Both the position numbers and the translations under genes were made by a program. The notes under the pieces are model-generated. The model did not search any database and was not told the origin of the DNA. It saw only the letters and a list, made by a program, of their open reading frames with translations. A stretch of DNA of 64,000 nt from Klebsiella planticola ATCC 33531. Its GTDB lineage: Bacteria > Pseudomonadota > Gammaproteobacteria > Enterobacterales > Enterobacteriaceae. Shown in pieces: positions 1 to 11,633 of this stretch (its first letter is position 1; each line of letters opens with the position of its first letter). The DNA lies in contig NZ_JMPP01000067.1 in the NCBI RefSeq assembly GCF_000735435.1, positions 124,001 through 188,000 on the forward strand, given 5' to 3'.

Positions 1-27
1 CCGGGTAAGGCGTCAGCCGCCACCCGG
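1..27. repeat. REP-like palindromic unit
   Basis: Arms CCGGGT (1-6) and ACCCGG (22-27) are inverted around a GC-rich core with the look of an enterobacterial REP unit. It lies downstream of fadM at the window edge, so the full element may extend to the left. There is no T-run, so it is better read as a REP unit than as an intrinsic terminator. Confidence 0.5.
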
Positions 28-100
28 CATTTTCTCTATGACCGTTAGCTGAGACAGATGCGCGGCAGCGCATCCGGGACATACTCCTCCGACTGGCCCG

Positions 101-502
101 TCAGCAAGGCTCCAGCTGAAGCAGTTTCTCGCGCAGTTCACCCTCCAGCGGCAGCGCCTTCTGCGTTTTCAGATCGATGCAGACAAAGGTGATTAGCGCA
201 TCGGCTACCACCTCGCCGTTAGGGTTAAGGGTTACCACCTGGCTTAACGTTCCGCTTTTTCCGTTCAGCTGTTCCAGTTTGCTGGTGACGGTAAGCACAT
301 CGCCTAGCACCGCCGGGCGTCGATAGTTGATATTGATATTTACCACCACGAAAGCGATGTTGCGTGCGGTCATCCAGTGAAAAGCCGGGCTGCTTTCCAG
401 GCCGTCCCAACGCGCCTCTTCGAGAAACTCCAGATAACGCGCATTATTGACGTGCTGATAGACGTCGAGATGATAGCCGCGAACTTTGATTTGTGTCTGC
501 AT
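101..502 (-). CDS. fadM: long-chain acyl-CoA thioesterase FadM (YbaW)
   Basis: A 133-residue hot-dog-fold thioesterase that hydrolyses long-chain acyl-CoA, notably dienoyl and 3-hydroxy products of beta-oxidation, in the cytoplasm. The N-terminal segment HLDVYQHVNNARYLEF carries the Asp and HVNN residues typical of the 4-hydroxybenzoyl-CoA thioesterase clan. I chose the ATG at 502 (MQTQIKVRGY) because it matches the E. coli start; the in-frame ATG three codons upstream is less likely. It is the last minus-strand gene before the window edge and follows ybaV, as in E. coli. FadR control of fadM is known from E. coli; I did not identify a FadR site here. Confidence 0.95.
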   Translation of the reverse strand: MQTQIKVRGYHLDVYQHVNNARYLEFLEEARWDGLESSPAFHWMTARNIAFVVVNININYRRPAVLGDVLTVTSKLEQLNGKSGTLSQVVTLNPNGEVVADALITFVCIDLKTQKALPLEGELREKLLQLEPC

Positions 503-612
503 AGCGCACATGCCTTATCTTGCATTGTTGTATTGAGGTCAGAGGTCACACCACTTAAGTGACCTCTTCATTCTGGCAAATAATAACGACTGTGCAAACT
601 TGTACTGAAAAT

Positions 613-1101
<489 letters not shown>

Positions 1102-1129
1102 TTACTGATTTTTGCGAAGCGTCACGAAA

Positions 1130-3004
1130 TTATTGCTGCTGGTCGATAGCATCGCCGAGTTTAATTTTCGCGGACTTACGCAGGTTGCTCATCAGCGCTT
1201 CGAAAGCAATCTGAGCATTGTTCTGCGTGATGCCTTGAACCATGGCTTTTTTCTGCGCTTCCGGCATGTCGCCGGCTTTCACTTCATCCAGCGCCAGCAG
1301 CACCACGTTGCCTTTGATATCGCTCCCCATACCGTAGACAGGTTTACCCTGCTGCGGCAGCGGCAGAGCAAACGCCGCCTGGCTCAAGGGATCCTGACCG
1401 GTACGTGCCAGCGTCTGCGCCGGGCCGAAGCTTAAACCCGCGGCTTTCATCGCCTCGTCACCTTTGCCATCTTTGAGCGCGGCCAGCAGCTTGTCTGCAT
1501 CCAGCTTCGCCTGCTGTTCAGCTTTGGTATGTTTTACGATATCGATAACCTGTGCTTTCACGTCCGCCAGTGGCTTCACGGCTTCCGCTTTGTGCTCGCT
1601 GATACGCAGAACAAATGCGCGATCGCCATCGACGGTGATGATATCGGAGTTGCTGCCCGGCGTACCGTTCTCGCCCACCAGACCGCCGTTGAAGATAGCA
1701 TCGGAGACCGGTTTAAAGTTCAGCTCTTCTGGCAGATTGTCACGCCCAAACCAGCCGGTTTCGCTGACTTTCACATCCGCAGCCTGTGCGGCGCTGGCCA
1801 GCGATTCGTTATCATTGCTGGCTGCATCGCTCACTTTCTGCTGCAGCGCGTAGTAAGCATCCAGCGCTTTTTCCTGCTTCACTTTCGCCGCGATATCATC
1901 GCGAACTTCGGCCAGCGGTTTAACCTTCGCCGGCTGAACATCATCAAGACGGACAACCAGGAAACCAACGGAAGATTTGATCACGCCAGAAAGCTGGCCT
2001 TTTTCTTTCAGACCGGCATTTTTCAGCTCTGGTACCGTTGCGGCATCGTCCATCCAGCCCATATCGCCACCGTTGCGGGCGGAGATAATGTCGGTAGATT
2101 TTTCTTTCGCCAGGGTGGAGAAATCGGTCCCTTTCTTCAGCTCATCCAGAACGGTCTGGGCATCGGCTTCGGTCTTGGTCTGAATCACGCTGTAGCGGTT
2201 ACGCTGCGGCTGCGTGAACTGATCCTGATGCTGATCATACCAGGACTGGATTTCTTCGTCAGAAGCGTTCTCCTGCATGCCTGCTGCATCCATTTTGATG
2301 TAGCTCACGCGGAACTGCTCCGGCGCCATGAAACGGGCCTGGTTTTGCTGGTAGTAAGCGTTGACTTCCTCATCGGTCACCGCCTGCTTCGCCGCCAGTG
2401 CGTTGACATCGATGGTGGCTTCACGCACTACGCGTTGCTGGGATACCAGCGCAGCCAGCTGATCGGATTCACCGGACAGCATAAAGTCGGTACCGGCAAT
2501 CGCATTAATCAGCTGCTGAGTCGTCAGCTGGTTGCGCAGCGCCTGCGCGTACTGATCGGTGGTCATGCCCATTTGATTCACGATACCGCTAAAACGTTCG
2601 TTATCAAATTTGCCGTCAGTCTGGAAAGCCTGAGTCTGGAAGATAGCCTGTTTGACTTGAGCATCGCTGACGCTCAGTCCAAGTTCGCGGGCGTACTGGT
2701 CAAGCAGCGACTCGTCAATCAGACGGTTCAGCACCTGCTGACGCATGGTTTTCATGTAGTTTTCGTTGGCCGCCAGTTCAGAGAACTGATCGCCAAGCTG
2801 CTGCTGCATACGGTTACGTTCGCTGGCAACGGCATTTTCAAACTGTGAGCGACCAATTTCCTGGTCGTTAACTTTCGCGGCATAATTGTTACTGCCGCCA
2901 ATCAGGTAACCACTCACCCCGGTCAAAATGAACGAGATAATGATGATACCGAAAATAATCTTGAGCACGACGCTATTGGCGGCCGTGCGTAGGTTGTCCA
3001 TCAT
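1130..3004 (-). CDS. ppiD: periplasmic folding chaperone PpiD
   Basis: A 624-residue inner-membrane-anchored chaperone of the SecYEG exit site. The start MMDNLRTAAN at 3004 matches E. coli; an upstream in-frame start would add 15 residues with no homologous content. A single transmembrane helix (about residues 16-34, ending GVSGYLIGG) is followed by a SurA-like N-terminal region. The parvulin domain is at about 265-355 (PQRNRYSVIQTK to SSVGFLVVRLDDV), followed by a second parvulin-like C-terminal region. The parvulin domain of the E. coli protein is essentially inactive as a prolyl isomerase and the protein acts as a chaperone. It lies downstream of hupB, with terminators on both sides. Confidence 0.97.
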   Translation of the reverse strand: MMDNLRTAANSVVLKIIFGIIIISFILTGVSGYLIGGSNNYAAKVNDQEIGRSQFENAVASERNRMQQQLGDQFSELAANENYMKTMRQQVLNRLIDESLLDQYARELGLSVSDAQVKQAIFQTQAFQTDGKFDNERFSGIVNQMGMTTDQYAQALRNQLTTQQLINAIAGTDFMLSGESDQLAALVSQQRVVREATIDVNALAAKQAVTDEEVNAYYQQNQARFMAPEQFRVSYIKMDAAGMQENASDEEIQSWYDQHQDQFTQPQRNRYSVIQTKTEADAQTVLDELKKGTDFSTLAKEKSTDIISARNGGDMGWMDDAATVPELKNAGLKEKGQLSGVIKSSVGFLVVRLDDVQPAKVKPLAEVRDDIAAKVKQEKALDAYYALQQKVSDAASNDNESLASAAQAADVKVSETGWFGRDNLPEELNFKPVSDAIFNGGLVGENGTPGSNSDIITVDGDRAFVLRISEHKAEAVKPLADVKAQVIDIVKHTKAEQQAKLDADKLLAALKDGKGDEAMKAAGLSFGPAQTLARTGQDPLSQAAFALPLPQQGKPVYGMGSDIKGNVVLLALDEVKAGDMPEAQKKAMVQGITQNNAQIAFEALMSNLRKSAKIKLGDAIDQQQ

Positions 3005-3154
3005 GGTGTAACAACGCTCCGCTGTAGATGACTTTAGCTCGCGCAGCATAGCACGTGATGGCTGCCGCGCGTGAGGACCTATTTTGACAAGAAAATGGGG
3101 TGATTGTCAGCCCACAAGTGCGTACAAACACACATAAAGTCGGGTTCCGGGCAA

Positions 3155-3183
3155 ATAAAAAAGGCACATCTCGCGATGCGCCC
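3155..3183 (-). terminator. intrinsic terminator of hupB
   Basis: An 8-bp stem including one G-T pair (GGCGCATC with GATGTGCC, 3163-3170 and 3175-3182) has a 4-nt loop and is followed on the minus strand by six T residues (3162-3157). It lies about 35 bp past the hupB stop. Confidence 0.9.
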
Positions 3184-3217
3184 TTGTACTTCGTCACATT
3201 CCCTGATGGGAAGCCGA

Positions 3218-3490
3218 TCAGTTTACCGCGTCTTTCAGCGCTTTACCGGCACGGAAACCCGGTACTTTGGCAGCAGCGATGGTAATTTCTTTACCTGTTT
3301 GCGGGTTGCGACCAGTACGGGCAGCGCGCTCTTTCACAGCAAAGGTACCAAACCCGACCAGCGCAACGTCATCTCCAGCCTGCAGAGATTCAGTAACAGA
3401 AGCAATTAAAGCATCTAACGCACGTCCGGCTGCAGCTTTAGAAATGTCCGCACCCGCAGCAATTTTGTCAATCAGTTGAGATTTATTCAC
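3218..3490 (-). CDS. hupB: DNA-binding protein HU-beta
   Basis: A 90-residue nucleoid protein. The whole sequence is the HU fold: a helical dimerisation half ([18 protein letters not shown] onwards), then the beta-arm with the conserved GFGTF and the RNPQTG tip whose proline intercalates DNA. HU-beta pairs with HU-alpha or itself and bends and compacts DNA. The start is at the conserved MNKSQL. The 207-bp gap to lon upstream should hold its promoters, which are multiple in E. coli. The gene has its own terminator. Confidence 0.99.
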   Translation of the reverse strand: MNKSQLIDKIAAGADISKAAAGRALDALIASVTESLQAGDDVALVGFGTFAVKERAARTGRNPQTGKEITIAAAKVPGFRAGKALKDAVN

Positions 3491-3628
3491 TGTTCTCTTC
3501 CTCTCTTTATAATTTATATCGCACCAGAATCCTTCGTGGTGCGACCGCGCAGCAGTTATATCAGGACTGTCATGCCCTTACAACAGAGTTGTAGATGACC
3601 CCCTGCCAGCGATCTAAGTTAGCTACAC

Positions 3629-3665
3629 AAAAAAAGGCTGGCAAGTACGAATTTACTTCCCAGCC
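3629..3665 (-). terminator. intrinsic terminator of lon
   Basis: GGCTGG and CCAGCC arms (3660-3665 and 3636-3641) continue with one mismatch into GAAGTA/TACTTG. A run of seven T follows on the minus strand (3635-3629). It is located 33 bp past the lon stop. Confidence 0.88.
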
Positions 3666-3697
3666 CCACTTTTCTTAGCGCTATTTGCGCGAAATCA

Positions 3698-6052
3698 CTA
3701 TTTTGCCGTGACGACCTGCATGCCGAATGGTTCGTTCTGCAACGCAAGTGTCAGAACTTCTTCGATTCGTTTCACCGGATGGATATCTAAATCGGCAATA
3801 ACGTTATCTGGAATTTCTTCAAGGTCACGTTTATTTTCATCAGGAATCAGAACAGTCTTAATGCCGCCGCGATGTGCCGCCAGCAGTTTTTCCTTCAGAC
3901 CGCCGATTGGCAGCACCTGACCACGCAGGGTAATTTCCCCCGTCATCGCGACGTCAGCGCGTACCGGATTCCCCGTCAGACAGGAGACCAGCGCGGTACA
4001 CATCGCGATACCGGCGCTCGGACCGTCTTTCGGCGTCGCCCCTTCCGGAACGTGAACGTGAATATCACGTTTTTCGTAGAAATCCGAATTAATCCCCAGC
4101 TTATCCGCACGCGAACGTACCACGGTCAGCGCAGCCTGAATAGACTCCTGCATCACTTCGCCCAGCGAACCGGTATAGGTCAGCTTGCCTTTGCCCGGCA
4201 CACAGGCGGTTTCGATGGTCAGCAGATCGCCGCCCACTTCCGTCCATGCCAGACCGGTGACCTGGCCGACGCGGTTTTCGCTATCCGCACGACCGTAGTC
4301 ATAGCGCTGCACGCCAAGGAAATCATGCAGGTTATCGCCATTAATCGTGATGTGCTTCAGTGATTTATCCAGCAGCAGCTGTTTAACCGCCTTACGGCAC
4401 AGCTTGGAAATTTCACGCTCCAGCCCACGCACGCCCGCTTCACGGGTGTAATAGCGAATAATCCCGACGATCGCGCTGTCCTCTACGGTCAGCTCGCCTT
4501 TCTTCAGCGCATTACGCTCAATCTGCTTAGACAGCAGGTGACGTTTGGCGATGTTCAGTTTTTCGTCTTCGGTATAACCGGAAAGACGAATCACTTCCAT
4601 ACGATCCAGCAGCGGCGCCGGAATGTTCATGGAGTTAGAGGTCGCCACAAACATGACATCGCTCAGATCGTAGTCCACTTCCAGATAGTGGTCGTTAAAC
4701 GCCACGTTCTGTTCAGGATCCAGCACTTCCAGCAGCGCTGAAGCCGGATCGCCGCGCATGTCGGAGGACATTTTGTCGATCTCATCAAGCAGGAACAGCG
4801 GGTTTTTGACGCCCACTTTCGCCATTTTCTGGATCAGTTTGCCCGGCATTGAGCCAATATAGGTACGGCGGTGACCGCGGATTTCCGCTTCATCACGCAC
4901 GCCGCCCAGCGCCATACGCACGTACTTACGTCCGGTCGCTTTAGCGATGGACTGACCCAGCGAGGTTTTACCCACCCCCGGCGGTCCAACCAGGCACAGA
5001 ATCGGCCCTTTCAGCTTGTTGACACGGCTCTGCACTGCGAGATACTCAAGGATACGATCCTTCACGCGCTCCAGGCCGTAATGGTCGGTATCGAGGATCT
5101 CCTGAGCCTGACGCAGATCTTTTTTGACCTTGCTGCGCGCGCTCCACGGCACCTGCACCATCCAGTCGATATAGCCGCGTACGACGGTCGCTTCTGCCGA
5201 CATCGGCGACATCATCTTCAGCTTTTGCAGTTCCGCTTCGGTTTTTTCTTTCGCCTCTTTCGGCATTTTTGCCGCGTCGATCTTGCGCTTCAGCGCTTCG
5301 TTCTCGTCCGGCGCGTCATCCATCTCGCCAAGCTCTTTCTGGATGGCCTTCATCTGCTCATTCAGATAGTACTCACGCTGAGACTTTTCCATCTGCTTTT
5401 TCACGCGGTTGCGAATACGCTTCTCAACCTGCAGCAGATCGATTTCCGATTCCATCATCGCCATCAGATATTCCAGACGTTCGTTAATGTCGGACATCTC
5501 GAGGACGGACTGCTTATCTGCCAGCTTCAGCGGCATGTGCGCAGCAATGGTATCAGCCAGACGCGCAGGATCGTCGATGCTGTTGAGCGACGTCAGCACT
5601 TCCGGTGGGATTTTCTTGTTCAGCTTGATGTAGCCTTCAAACTGACCGATCGCGGTGCGCACCAGCACTTCCTGCTCGCGTTCGTCGATCGCCGGCGATT
5701 CCAGGTACTCCGCTTTCGCTGAAAAATGCTCGCCGTTATCAGACAGTGCAGAAATACGCGCGCGCTGCAGGCCTTCAACCAGCACTTTGACGGTGCCATC
5801 AGGCAGCTTCAGCATCTGTAAAATTGACGCCACGGTCCCGACGGTGAAAAGATCATTTACACCCGGCTCATCCGTCGAAGCTTCTTTCTGCGCAACCAGC
5901 ATGATTTTTTTATCATGGTCCATAGCCGCTTCAAGACAACGGATAGATTTTTCCCGCCCTACAAACAGGGGTATGACCATGTGCGGATAAACCACCACAT
6001 CGCGCAACGGCAATACGGGGATTTCAATGCGTTCAGAACGCTCAGGATTCAT
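3698..6052 (-). CDS. lon: ATP-dependent protease La (Lon)
   Basis: A 784-residue cytoplasmic AAA+ serine protease, the same length as E. coli Lon. Order of domains: N-terminal substrate-recognition LON domain (1 to about 200), coiled-coil, AAA+ module with Walker [10 protein letters not shown] near residue 356 and Walker [10 protein letters not shown], and a C-terminal protease domain with the Ser-Lys dyad (Ser in [11 protein letters not shown], about 679; Lys about 722 in [10 protein letters not shown]). The start is [10 protein letters not shown] at 6052. The frame stays open another 58 codons upstream, but that part overlaps the promoter and is not homologous to Lon. It degrades misfolded proteins and regulators such as SulA and RcsA. 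Heat-shock control is supported by a sigma-32-type promoter directly upstream. Confidence 0.99.
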   Translation of the reverse strand: MNPERSERIEIPVLPLRDVVVYPHMVIPLFVGREKSIRCLEAAMDHDKKIMLVAQKEASTDEPGVNDLFTVGTVASILQMLKLPDGTVKVLVEGLQRARISALSDNGEHFSAKAEYLESPAIDEREQEVLVRTAIGQFEGYIKLNKKIPPEVLTSLNSIDDPARLADTIAAHMPLKLADKQSVLEMSDINERLEYLMAMMESEIDLLQVEKRIRNRVKKQMEKSQREYYLNEQMKAIQKELGEMDDAPDENEALKRKIDAAKMPKEAKEKTEAELQKLKMMSPMSAEATVVRGYIDWMVQVPWSARSKVKKDLRQAQEILDTDHYGLERVKDRILEYLAVQSRVNKLKGPILCLVGPPGVGKTSLGQSIAKATGRKYVRMALGGVRDEAEIRGHRRTYIGSMPGKLIQKMAKVGVKNPLFLLDEIDKMSSDMRGDPASALLEVLDPEQNVAFNDHYLEVDYDLSDVMFVATSNSMNIPAPLLDRMEVIRLSGYTEDEKLNIAKRHLLSKQIERNALKKGELTVEDSAIVGIIRYYTREAGVRGLEREISKLCRKAVKQLLLDKSLKHITINGDNLHDFLGVQRYDYGRADSENRVGQVTGLAWTEVGGDLLTIETACVPGKGKLTYTGSLGEVMQESIQAALTVVRSRADKLGINSDFYEKRDIHVHVPEGATPKDGPSAGIAMCTALVSCLTGNPVRADVAMTGEITLRGQVLPIGGLKEKLLAAHRGGIKTVLIPDENKRDLEEIPDNVIADLDIHPVKRIEEVLTLALQNEPFGMQVVTAK

Positions 6053-6132
6053 AGAGCTCTCTCTTAGTTTAAAGTCCGCCAGGTAGCCAGCGGCACGACT
6101 CGTCATCGCGACGCCGTTAATATGTAATCCAG

Positions 6133-6161
6133 TATATGGGGATGTATTCCACACATTCAAC
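6133..6161 (-). promoter_or_regulatory. sigma-32 heat-shock promoter of lon
   Basis: On the minus strand, TTGAA (6160-6156) is separated by 14 nt from CCCCATATA (6141-6133). This fits the sigma-32 pattern CTTGAA-N13 to 15-CCCCATnT well, except that the base before TTGAA is G. It lies about 80 bp upstream of the lon start. Confidence 0.85.
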
Positions 6162-6182
6162 GGCGGGAATGCAGGAAAAATA

Positions 6183-6206
6183 AAAGGGGAGATAAAATCC
6201 CCCCTT
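6183..6206 (-). terminator. intrinsic terminator of clpX
   Basis: A GGGG-GAT/ATC-CCCC hairpin with a small bulge is followed on the minus strand by TTTTATTTTT. It lies 30 bp past the clpX stop. The small RNA SraA has been reported from the clpX-lon spacer of E. coli (from memory); I could not verify an equivalent here. Confidence 0.8.
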
Positions 6207-6235
6207 TTTGTTAACTGCTTGAGCAAGTTGGCTAA

Positions 6236-7510
6236 TTATTCACCAGACGCCTGCTGCGCTTCCGGTTTGCCATAGATCAGCAACGGTTTGCTTTGGCCGT
6301 CGATAACAGAAGCATCGATGACCACCTTTTCCACGTCTTCCATTGATGGAAGATCGTACATGGTATCGAGCAGCGCGGCTTCAACAATGGAGCGCAGACC
6401 ACGAGCGCCGGTTTTACGCGCCATCGCTTTTTTGGCGATCGCGTCCAGCGCTTCATCGCGGAACTCCAGTTCAGCGCCTTCCAGGTTGAACAATGCCTGA
6501 TACTGTTTGGTCAGGGCATTTTTCGGCTCTTTCAGGATCTGAATCAGCGCTTCTTCGCTCAGCTCATTCAGCGTTGCGACAACCGGCAGACGACCGATGA
6601 ACTCTGGAATCAGACCAAATTTGATCAGATCTTCCGGCTCAACCTGAGACAGCAGCTCGCCTTCGCTCGCTTTGTCAGATTTGGCTTTTACCGTCGCGCC
6701 GAAACCAATACCTGAACCGGTTTCAACACGATGGGAAATGACCTTATCCAGACCGGCAAACGCACCGCCGCATATAAACAGAATCTTGGAGGTATCAACC
6801 TGCAAGAACTCCTGCTGCGGATGTTTACGCCCGCCCTGCGGTGGTACCGCGGCAACGGTCCCTTCGATAAGCTTCAGCAGCGCCTGCTGCACGCCTTCAC
6901 CTGAGACATCGCGGGTAATCGACGGGTTATCCGATTTACGGGAAATTTTGTCGATTTCATCGATGTACACGATTCCGCGCTGCGCTTTTTGTACGTCGTA
7001 GTCGCATTTCTGCAACAGCTTCTGAATGATGTTTTCGACGTCTTCACCGACATAACCCGCTTCGGTCAGGGTGGTGGCGTCAGCCATGGTGAACGGCACA
7101 TCCAGCAGACGCGCCAGCGTTTCCGCCAGCAGCGTTTTACCGGAACCTGTCGGCCCGATCAGCAGAATGTTACTTTTACCCAGCTCAACACCGTTGCTGG
7201 TATCACCATTGCGCAGGCGTTTGTAGTGGTTGTATACCGCAACGGCCAGCACTTTTTTCGCCGGCTCCTGACCGATAACGTAATCGTCCAGGTGGTGGCG
7301 GATTTCGTGCGGAGTCGGCAGCGCACTGCGTTCACGATGCGGCGCGACTTCTTTAATCTCTTCGCGAATGATGTCGTTACATAAATCAACGCATTCGTCG
7401 CAGATATACACGGATGGCCCGGCGATCAGCTTACGCACTTCATGCTGGCTTTTGCCGCAAAAAGAGCAATACAACAGTTTGCCCGAACCATCTTTGCGTT
7501 TATCTGTCAT
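6236..7510 (-). CDS. clpX: ATP-dependent unfoldase ClpX
   Basis: A 424-residue AAA+ unfoldase that feeds substrates to ClpP. The N-terminal zinc-binding domain has Cys15, Cys18, Cys37 and Cys40. Walker A GPTGSGKT is at 119-126, Walker B is in GIVYIDEID, and the IGF loop (GSGIGFGAT, near residue 270) that docks on ClpP is intact. The start [10 protein letters not shown] at 7510 follows an AAGAGG ribosome binding site; an in-frame extension of 16 codons is not part of the family. It is transcribed after clpP (132-bp gap) and ends in its own terminator. Confidence 0.99.
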   Translation of the reverse strand: MTDKRKDGSGKLLYCSFCGKSQHEVRKLIAGPSVYICDECVDLCNDIIREEIKEVAPHRERSALPTPHEIRHHLDDYVIGQEPAKKVLAVAVYNHYKRLRNGDTSNGVELGKSNILLIGPTGSGKTLLAETLARLLDVPFTMADATTLTEAGYVGEDVENIIQKLLQKCDYDVQKAQRGIVYIDEIDKISRKSDNPSITRDVSGEGVQQALLKLIEGTVAAVPPQGGRKHPQQEFLQVDTSKILFICGGAFAGLDKVISHRVETGSGIGFGATVKAKSDKASEGELLSQVEPEDLIKFGLIPEFIGRLPVVATLNELSEEALIQILKEPKNALTKQYQALFNLEGAELEFRDEALDAIAKKAMARKTGARGLRSIVEAALLDTMYDLPSMEDVEKVVIDASVIDGQSKPLLIYGKPEAQQASGE

Positions 7511-7642
7511 GAGTCCAAACCTCTTATTAAGTTCTTTGTGCCGCACACGACGACGCAAATGCCATTCTCAGGCGCAAGTCGCTGATAAGCGTTGTGCCGC
7601 CCTACTCCAGACAAGTATAGCGGCCCCCTTGCGCCAGGGGCA

Positions 7643-8266
7643 TCAATTACGATGGGTCAAAATGGAATCGACCAGGCCGTATTCCACCGCTTCGGAGGCT
7701 GACAAGAAACGGTCACGCTCGGTGTCGTTCTCAATCTGCGCAAGGGATTGACCCGTATGGTGTGCCATCAGTTCATTCATCCGCCCTTTCACTTTCAGGA
7801 TCTCGCGGGCGTGAATTTCGATATCCGTCGCCTGACCCTGATAGCCGCCCAGCGGCTGGTGGATCATCACGCGGGAATTCGGCAGGCAGAAACGCTTGCC
7901 TTTTGCCCCTGCGGTCAGCAGGAACGCGCCCATCGAAGCCGCCTGGCCCATACAAATGGTGCTCACGTCAGGCTTGATGAACTGCATGGTGTCGTAAATC
8001 GACATCCCGGCGGTGATCACCCCGCCCGGAGAGTTAATGTACAGATAAATGTCTTTTTCCGGGTTCTCTGCTTCCAGAAAAAGCATCTGCGCCACGATCA
8101 GATTCGCCATGTGGTCTTCCACCTGGCCGGTCAGAAAGATGACGCGTTCCTTGAGCAGACGGGAGTAGATATCAAAAGAACGTTCACCGCGCGAGGTCTG
8201 TTCAATGACCATCGGCACCAGGGCCATATGGGGTGCAAAGTTATCTCGTTCGCCACTGTATGACAT
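7643..8266 (-). CDS. clpP: ATP-dependent Clp protease proteolytic subunit ClpP
   Basis: A 207-residue serine peptidase that forms the tetradecameric barrel of ClpXP and ClpAP. The triad is Ser111 (GQAASMGAF), His136 (MIHQPLG) and Asp185 in precursor numbering. The first ~14 residues ([14 protein letters not shown]) are the autoprocessed propeptide. The start at 8266 is preceded by a GGAGA-type site and matches E. coli; the frame is open 32 codons further upstream without homology. It is first gene of clpPX, with a heat-shock promoter candidate about 200 bp upstream. Confidence 0.99.
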   Translation of the reverse strand: MSYSGERDNFAPHMALVPMVIEQTSRGERSFDIYSRLLKERVIFLTGQVEDHMANLIVAQMLFLEAENPEKDIYLYINSPGGVITAGMSIYDTMQFIKPDVSTICMGQAASMGAFLLTAGAKGKRFCLPNSRVMIHQPLGGYQGQATDIEIHAREILKVKGRMNELMAHHTGQSLAQIENDTERDRFLSASEAVEYGLVDSILTHRN

Positions 8267-8562
8267 TTCCGTCTCCTGGATTAATTTTGAATAAACCTGC
8301 CGCACTGATTGTAACCTTATGGACGGATTATCAGCCAGAGTCTTCTGTCCGTCATCGTTCAAATTACCTGAATATCGGCCTTACGCCCGCAACCTGAACC
8401 ACTCCCGACAGATACGCTTCGTCATTATGCATGATTTCACGCGTGCAGTTTCGTCTCCTCGTAGTGGGGACGATGCAACCATAATTCAAGCATAACAAGC
8501 TTTTGTCGTAACGCTATCATTGATATCGCGTTTTCGCACTCATCGTGAAGCTATTGCTGCGA
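8267..8562 (-). promoter_or_regulatory. clpP upstream region with sigma-32-like promoter
   Basis: This ~300-bp stretch between tig and clpP has no supported gene. On the minus strand, CTTGAA (8490-8485) is followed after 15 nt by CCCCACTA (starting at 8469), a good sigma-32 promoter match. That fits heat-inducible clpPX expression, and the leader to clpP would be about 190 nt. Nothing else recognisable was seen. Confidence 0.7.
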
Positions 8563-8597
8563 TAAAAAAAAACCCGCCGCCTCTCGGCAACGGGTTT
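8563..8597 (-). terminator. intrinsic terminator of tig
   Basis: The AACCCG.TGCC / GGC.CGGGTT stem (8571-8596) has a GAGA-type loop and is followed on the minus strand by nine T residues. It lies 30 bp after the tig stop. Confidence 0.9.
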
Positions 8598-8625
8598 TAC
8601 CTGAACTTTAAACCGCGGGGCGAAA

Positions 8626-10190
<1,565 letters not shown>

Positions 10191-10214
10191 AACGGCCCGT
10201 AGGCCGTTTTTTAA
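10191..10214 (-). terminator. terminator of bolA, probably bidirectional
   Basis: A perfect 7-bp stem (AACGGCC 10191-10197 with GGCCGTT 10202-10208) is flanked by T6 on the plus strand and by TTGTTTTG on the minus strand. It is located about 60 bp past the bolA stop. Confidence 0.8.
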
Positions 10215-10266
10215 TAAATCTTCACGCAACATACTGGAAAAGTTCCCGCGGTTGCAAATACGATTT

Positions 10267-10584
10267 CTAGGCGATACTTCCCGCACCGCGACAAGGAGGA
10301 GATGCAAATACCGTGTCCTGAAGCCCTTCCCACTCTTTAATCGTATAGGTATGCAGCGCCAGCGCATGCACGGTGCTCGACAGCTCCTCAGTCAGCGTAC
10401 CGTAGATCATACGGTGACGGTTCAGAAAACGCTCGCCGGTGAAACGATCGCTCACCAACACCACTTTAAAATGACTTTCAGAGCCAGCCGGGACATTGTG
10501 GCGATAACTTTCATCCACGACTTCGAGATACACGGGGTCGAACGCTGCCCTAAGTTTTGCTTCGATCTGTTCACGTATCATCAT
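10267..10584 (-). CDS. bolA: transcriptional regulator / Fe-S partner BolA
   Basis: A 105-residue BolA/IbaG-family protein with the class II KH-like fold. The region [16 protein letters not shown]-like carries the conserved RFxGxxxxxRHR core and a histidine that, with monothiol glutaredoxin, coordinates a 2Fe-2S cluster. In E. coli BolA is a stationary-phase morphogene that affects dacA, dacC and mreB transcription. The start is the first of two adjacent ATG codons at 10584, seven bases after a GGAGGAG ribosome binding site. It is transcribed away from yajG. Confidence 0.97.
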   Translation of the reverse strand: MMIREQIEAKLRAAFDPVYLEVVDESYRHNVPAGSESHFKVVLVSDRFTGERFLNRHRMIYGTLTEELSSTVHALALHTYTIKEWEGLQDTVFASPPCRGAGSIA

Positions 10585-11011
10585 GAATTTTCTCCTCCGA
10601 CAACGCTGAGATGCCGCCATTCCTTTTAAATGTTAGCCGCTTTTACCGCTTCCATTAGGGGAAAACAACAAAAAATTAGCATTGTTCTGATATTTTCATT
10701 CAAAAGTATCAAGTTTACTTACTCTCTCCCCCAGAACGTCCGCCTGGATCGCGATAAAAATGGGAGGCGGCGATAAAATGTACAACGCGATGAATTTACA
10801 TGCGTTGCCACTTCCCCTCGCCGTTGGCGATGTTATGATGGCGGTAATTTTCCTCAATGACCCGAAATAAATTTGCGCGACGGAAAGGCTACAAACGGGA
10901 GAGTCCTCAGGCGCTTGCTGAAGCGAGTGACGAGGGCGAACAAGAGCCGCTAACGCAACCGTTGCCTGAAGTATGACGGGTATAACAACACCATGCGCTG
11001 AGACCCTGAAC
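10585..11011. other. bolA-yajG divergent spacer
   Basis: A 427-bp divergent spacer. The bolA half is AT-rich and should hold the bolA promoter; no gearbox element could be assigned with confidence. The yajG half contains one small open frame (10857-10976), listed separately as tentative. Confidence 0.5.
10857..10976 (+). CDS. tentative 39-residue small protein upstream of yajG
   Basis: ATG at 10857 opens a 39-codon frame beginning MTRNKFARRKGYKRESPQ and ending LTQPLPEV. It has a strongly basic N-terminal half and an acidic C-terminal half. It ends 35 bp before yajG on the same strand, so it could be a leader peptide or a small cytosolic protein. I see no convincing ribosome binding site (GCGGTAATTTTCC precedes it) and do not recognise it. 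It may be a chance frame. Confidence 0.25.
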   Translation: MTRNKFARRKGYKRESPQALAEASDEGEQEPLTQPLPEV

Positions 11012-11590
11012 ATGTTTAAGAAAATTCTTTTCCCGCTGGTCGCGATGTTTATGCTGGCAGGATGCGCGACGCCTCCGACCACCATTGATGTATCGCCGAA
11101 AATGAGCCTGCCGCAGCAGGACCCAAGTCTGATGGGCGTCACCGTCAGCATTAACGGTGCGGATCAGCGTCCGGATCAGGCGCTGGCGAAGGTCACCCGC
11201 GATAACCAACAGGTTACGCTGACCGCCTCTCGCGATCTGCGCTTCCTGCTGCAGGAAGTGCTGGAAAAACAAATGACCGCGCGCGGTTATATGATTGGGC
11301 CGAACGGCGCGGTCGATCTGCAGATCATCGTCAACAAACTGTATGCCGACGTTTCACAGGGCAACGTGCGCTACAACATCGCCACGAAAGCAGATATCGC
11401 GATTATCGCCACTGCCGCGAACGGCACCAAAATGACCAAAAACTATCGCGCAAGCTACTCTGTTGAAGGCGCCTTCCAGGCTTCTAACCAGAATATCGCC
11501 AATGCAGTGAACAGCGTCCTGACCGATACCATCGCCGATATGGCGCAGGACACCAGCATTCATGATTTCATCAAGCAAAACGCGCGTTGA
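11012..11590 (+). CDS. yajG: lipoprotein YajG
   Basis: A 192-residue predicted outer-membrane lipoprotein. The signal peptide MFKKILFPLVAMFMLAGC ends in a lipobox (LAGC, Cys18). The remainder is the YajG family domain, with long runs matching the E. coli protein (DPSLMGVTVSINGADQR, SRDLRFLLQEVLEKQMTA). The molecular role is unknown; in E. coli it sits in front of ampG. The start is at the lipoprotein signal; a 13-codon upstream extension would hide the signal peptide. Confidence 0.93.
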   Translation: MFKKILFPLVAMFMLAGCATPPTTIDVSPKMSLPQQDPSLMGVTVSINGADQRPDQALAKVTRDNQQVTLTASRDLRFLLQEVLEKQMTARGYMIGPNGAVDLQIIVNKLYADVSQGNVRYNIATKADIAIIATAANGTKMTKNYRASYSVEGAFQASNQNIANAVNSVLTDTIADMAQDTSIHDFIKQNAR

Positions 11591-11596
11591 TCGTTC

Positions 11597-11623
11597 GCAA
11601 ACCCGGCCTCGCGCCGGGTTTGC
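11597..11623 (+). terminator. stem-loop between yajG and ampG
   Basis: A perfect 11-bp inverted repeat (11597-11607 and 11613-11623, core AAACCCGGC/GCCGGGTTT) has a 5-nt loop. Only three T are in the arm and no downstream U-tract follows. It ends 10 bp before the ampG ATG, so it may be a partial terminator or may mask ampG translation initiation. Confidence 0.55.
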
Positions 11624-11633
11624 GCCATAAGCC

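Noticed and set aside
1529-2848. Long open frame opposite ppiD (439 codons)
   Set aside because: It mirrors the ppiD coding sequence, gives low-complexity His/Phe/Arg-rich protein with no family resemblance, and is a typical antisense artefact of a GC-rich gene.
6053-6226. 58-codon N-terminal extension of Lon
   Set aside because: It overlaps the sigma-32 promoter and has no similarity to Lon, whose conserved start is [10 protein letters not shown].
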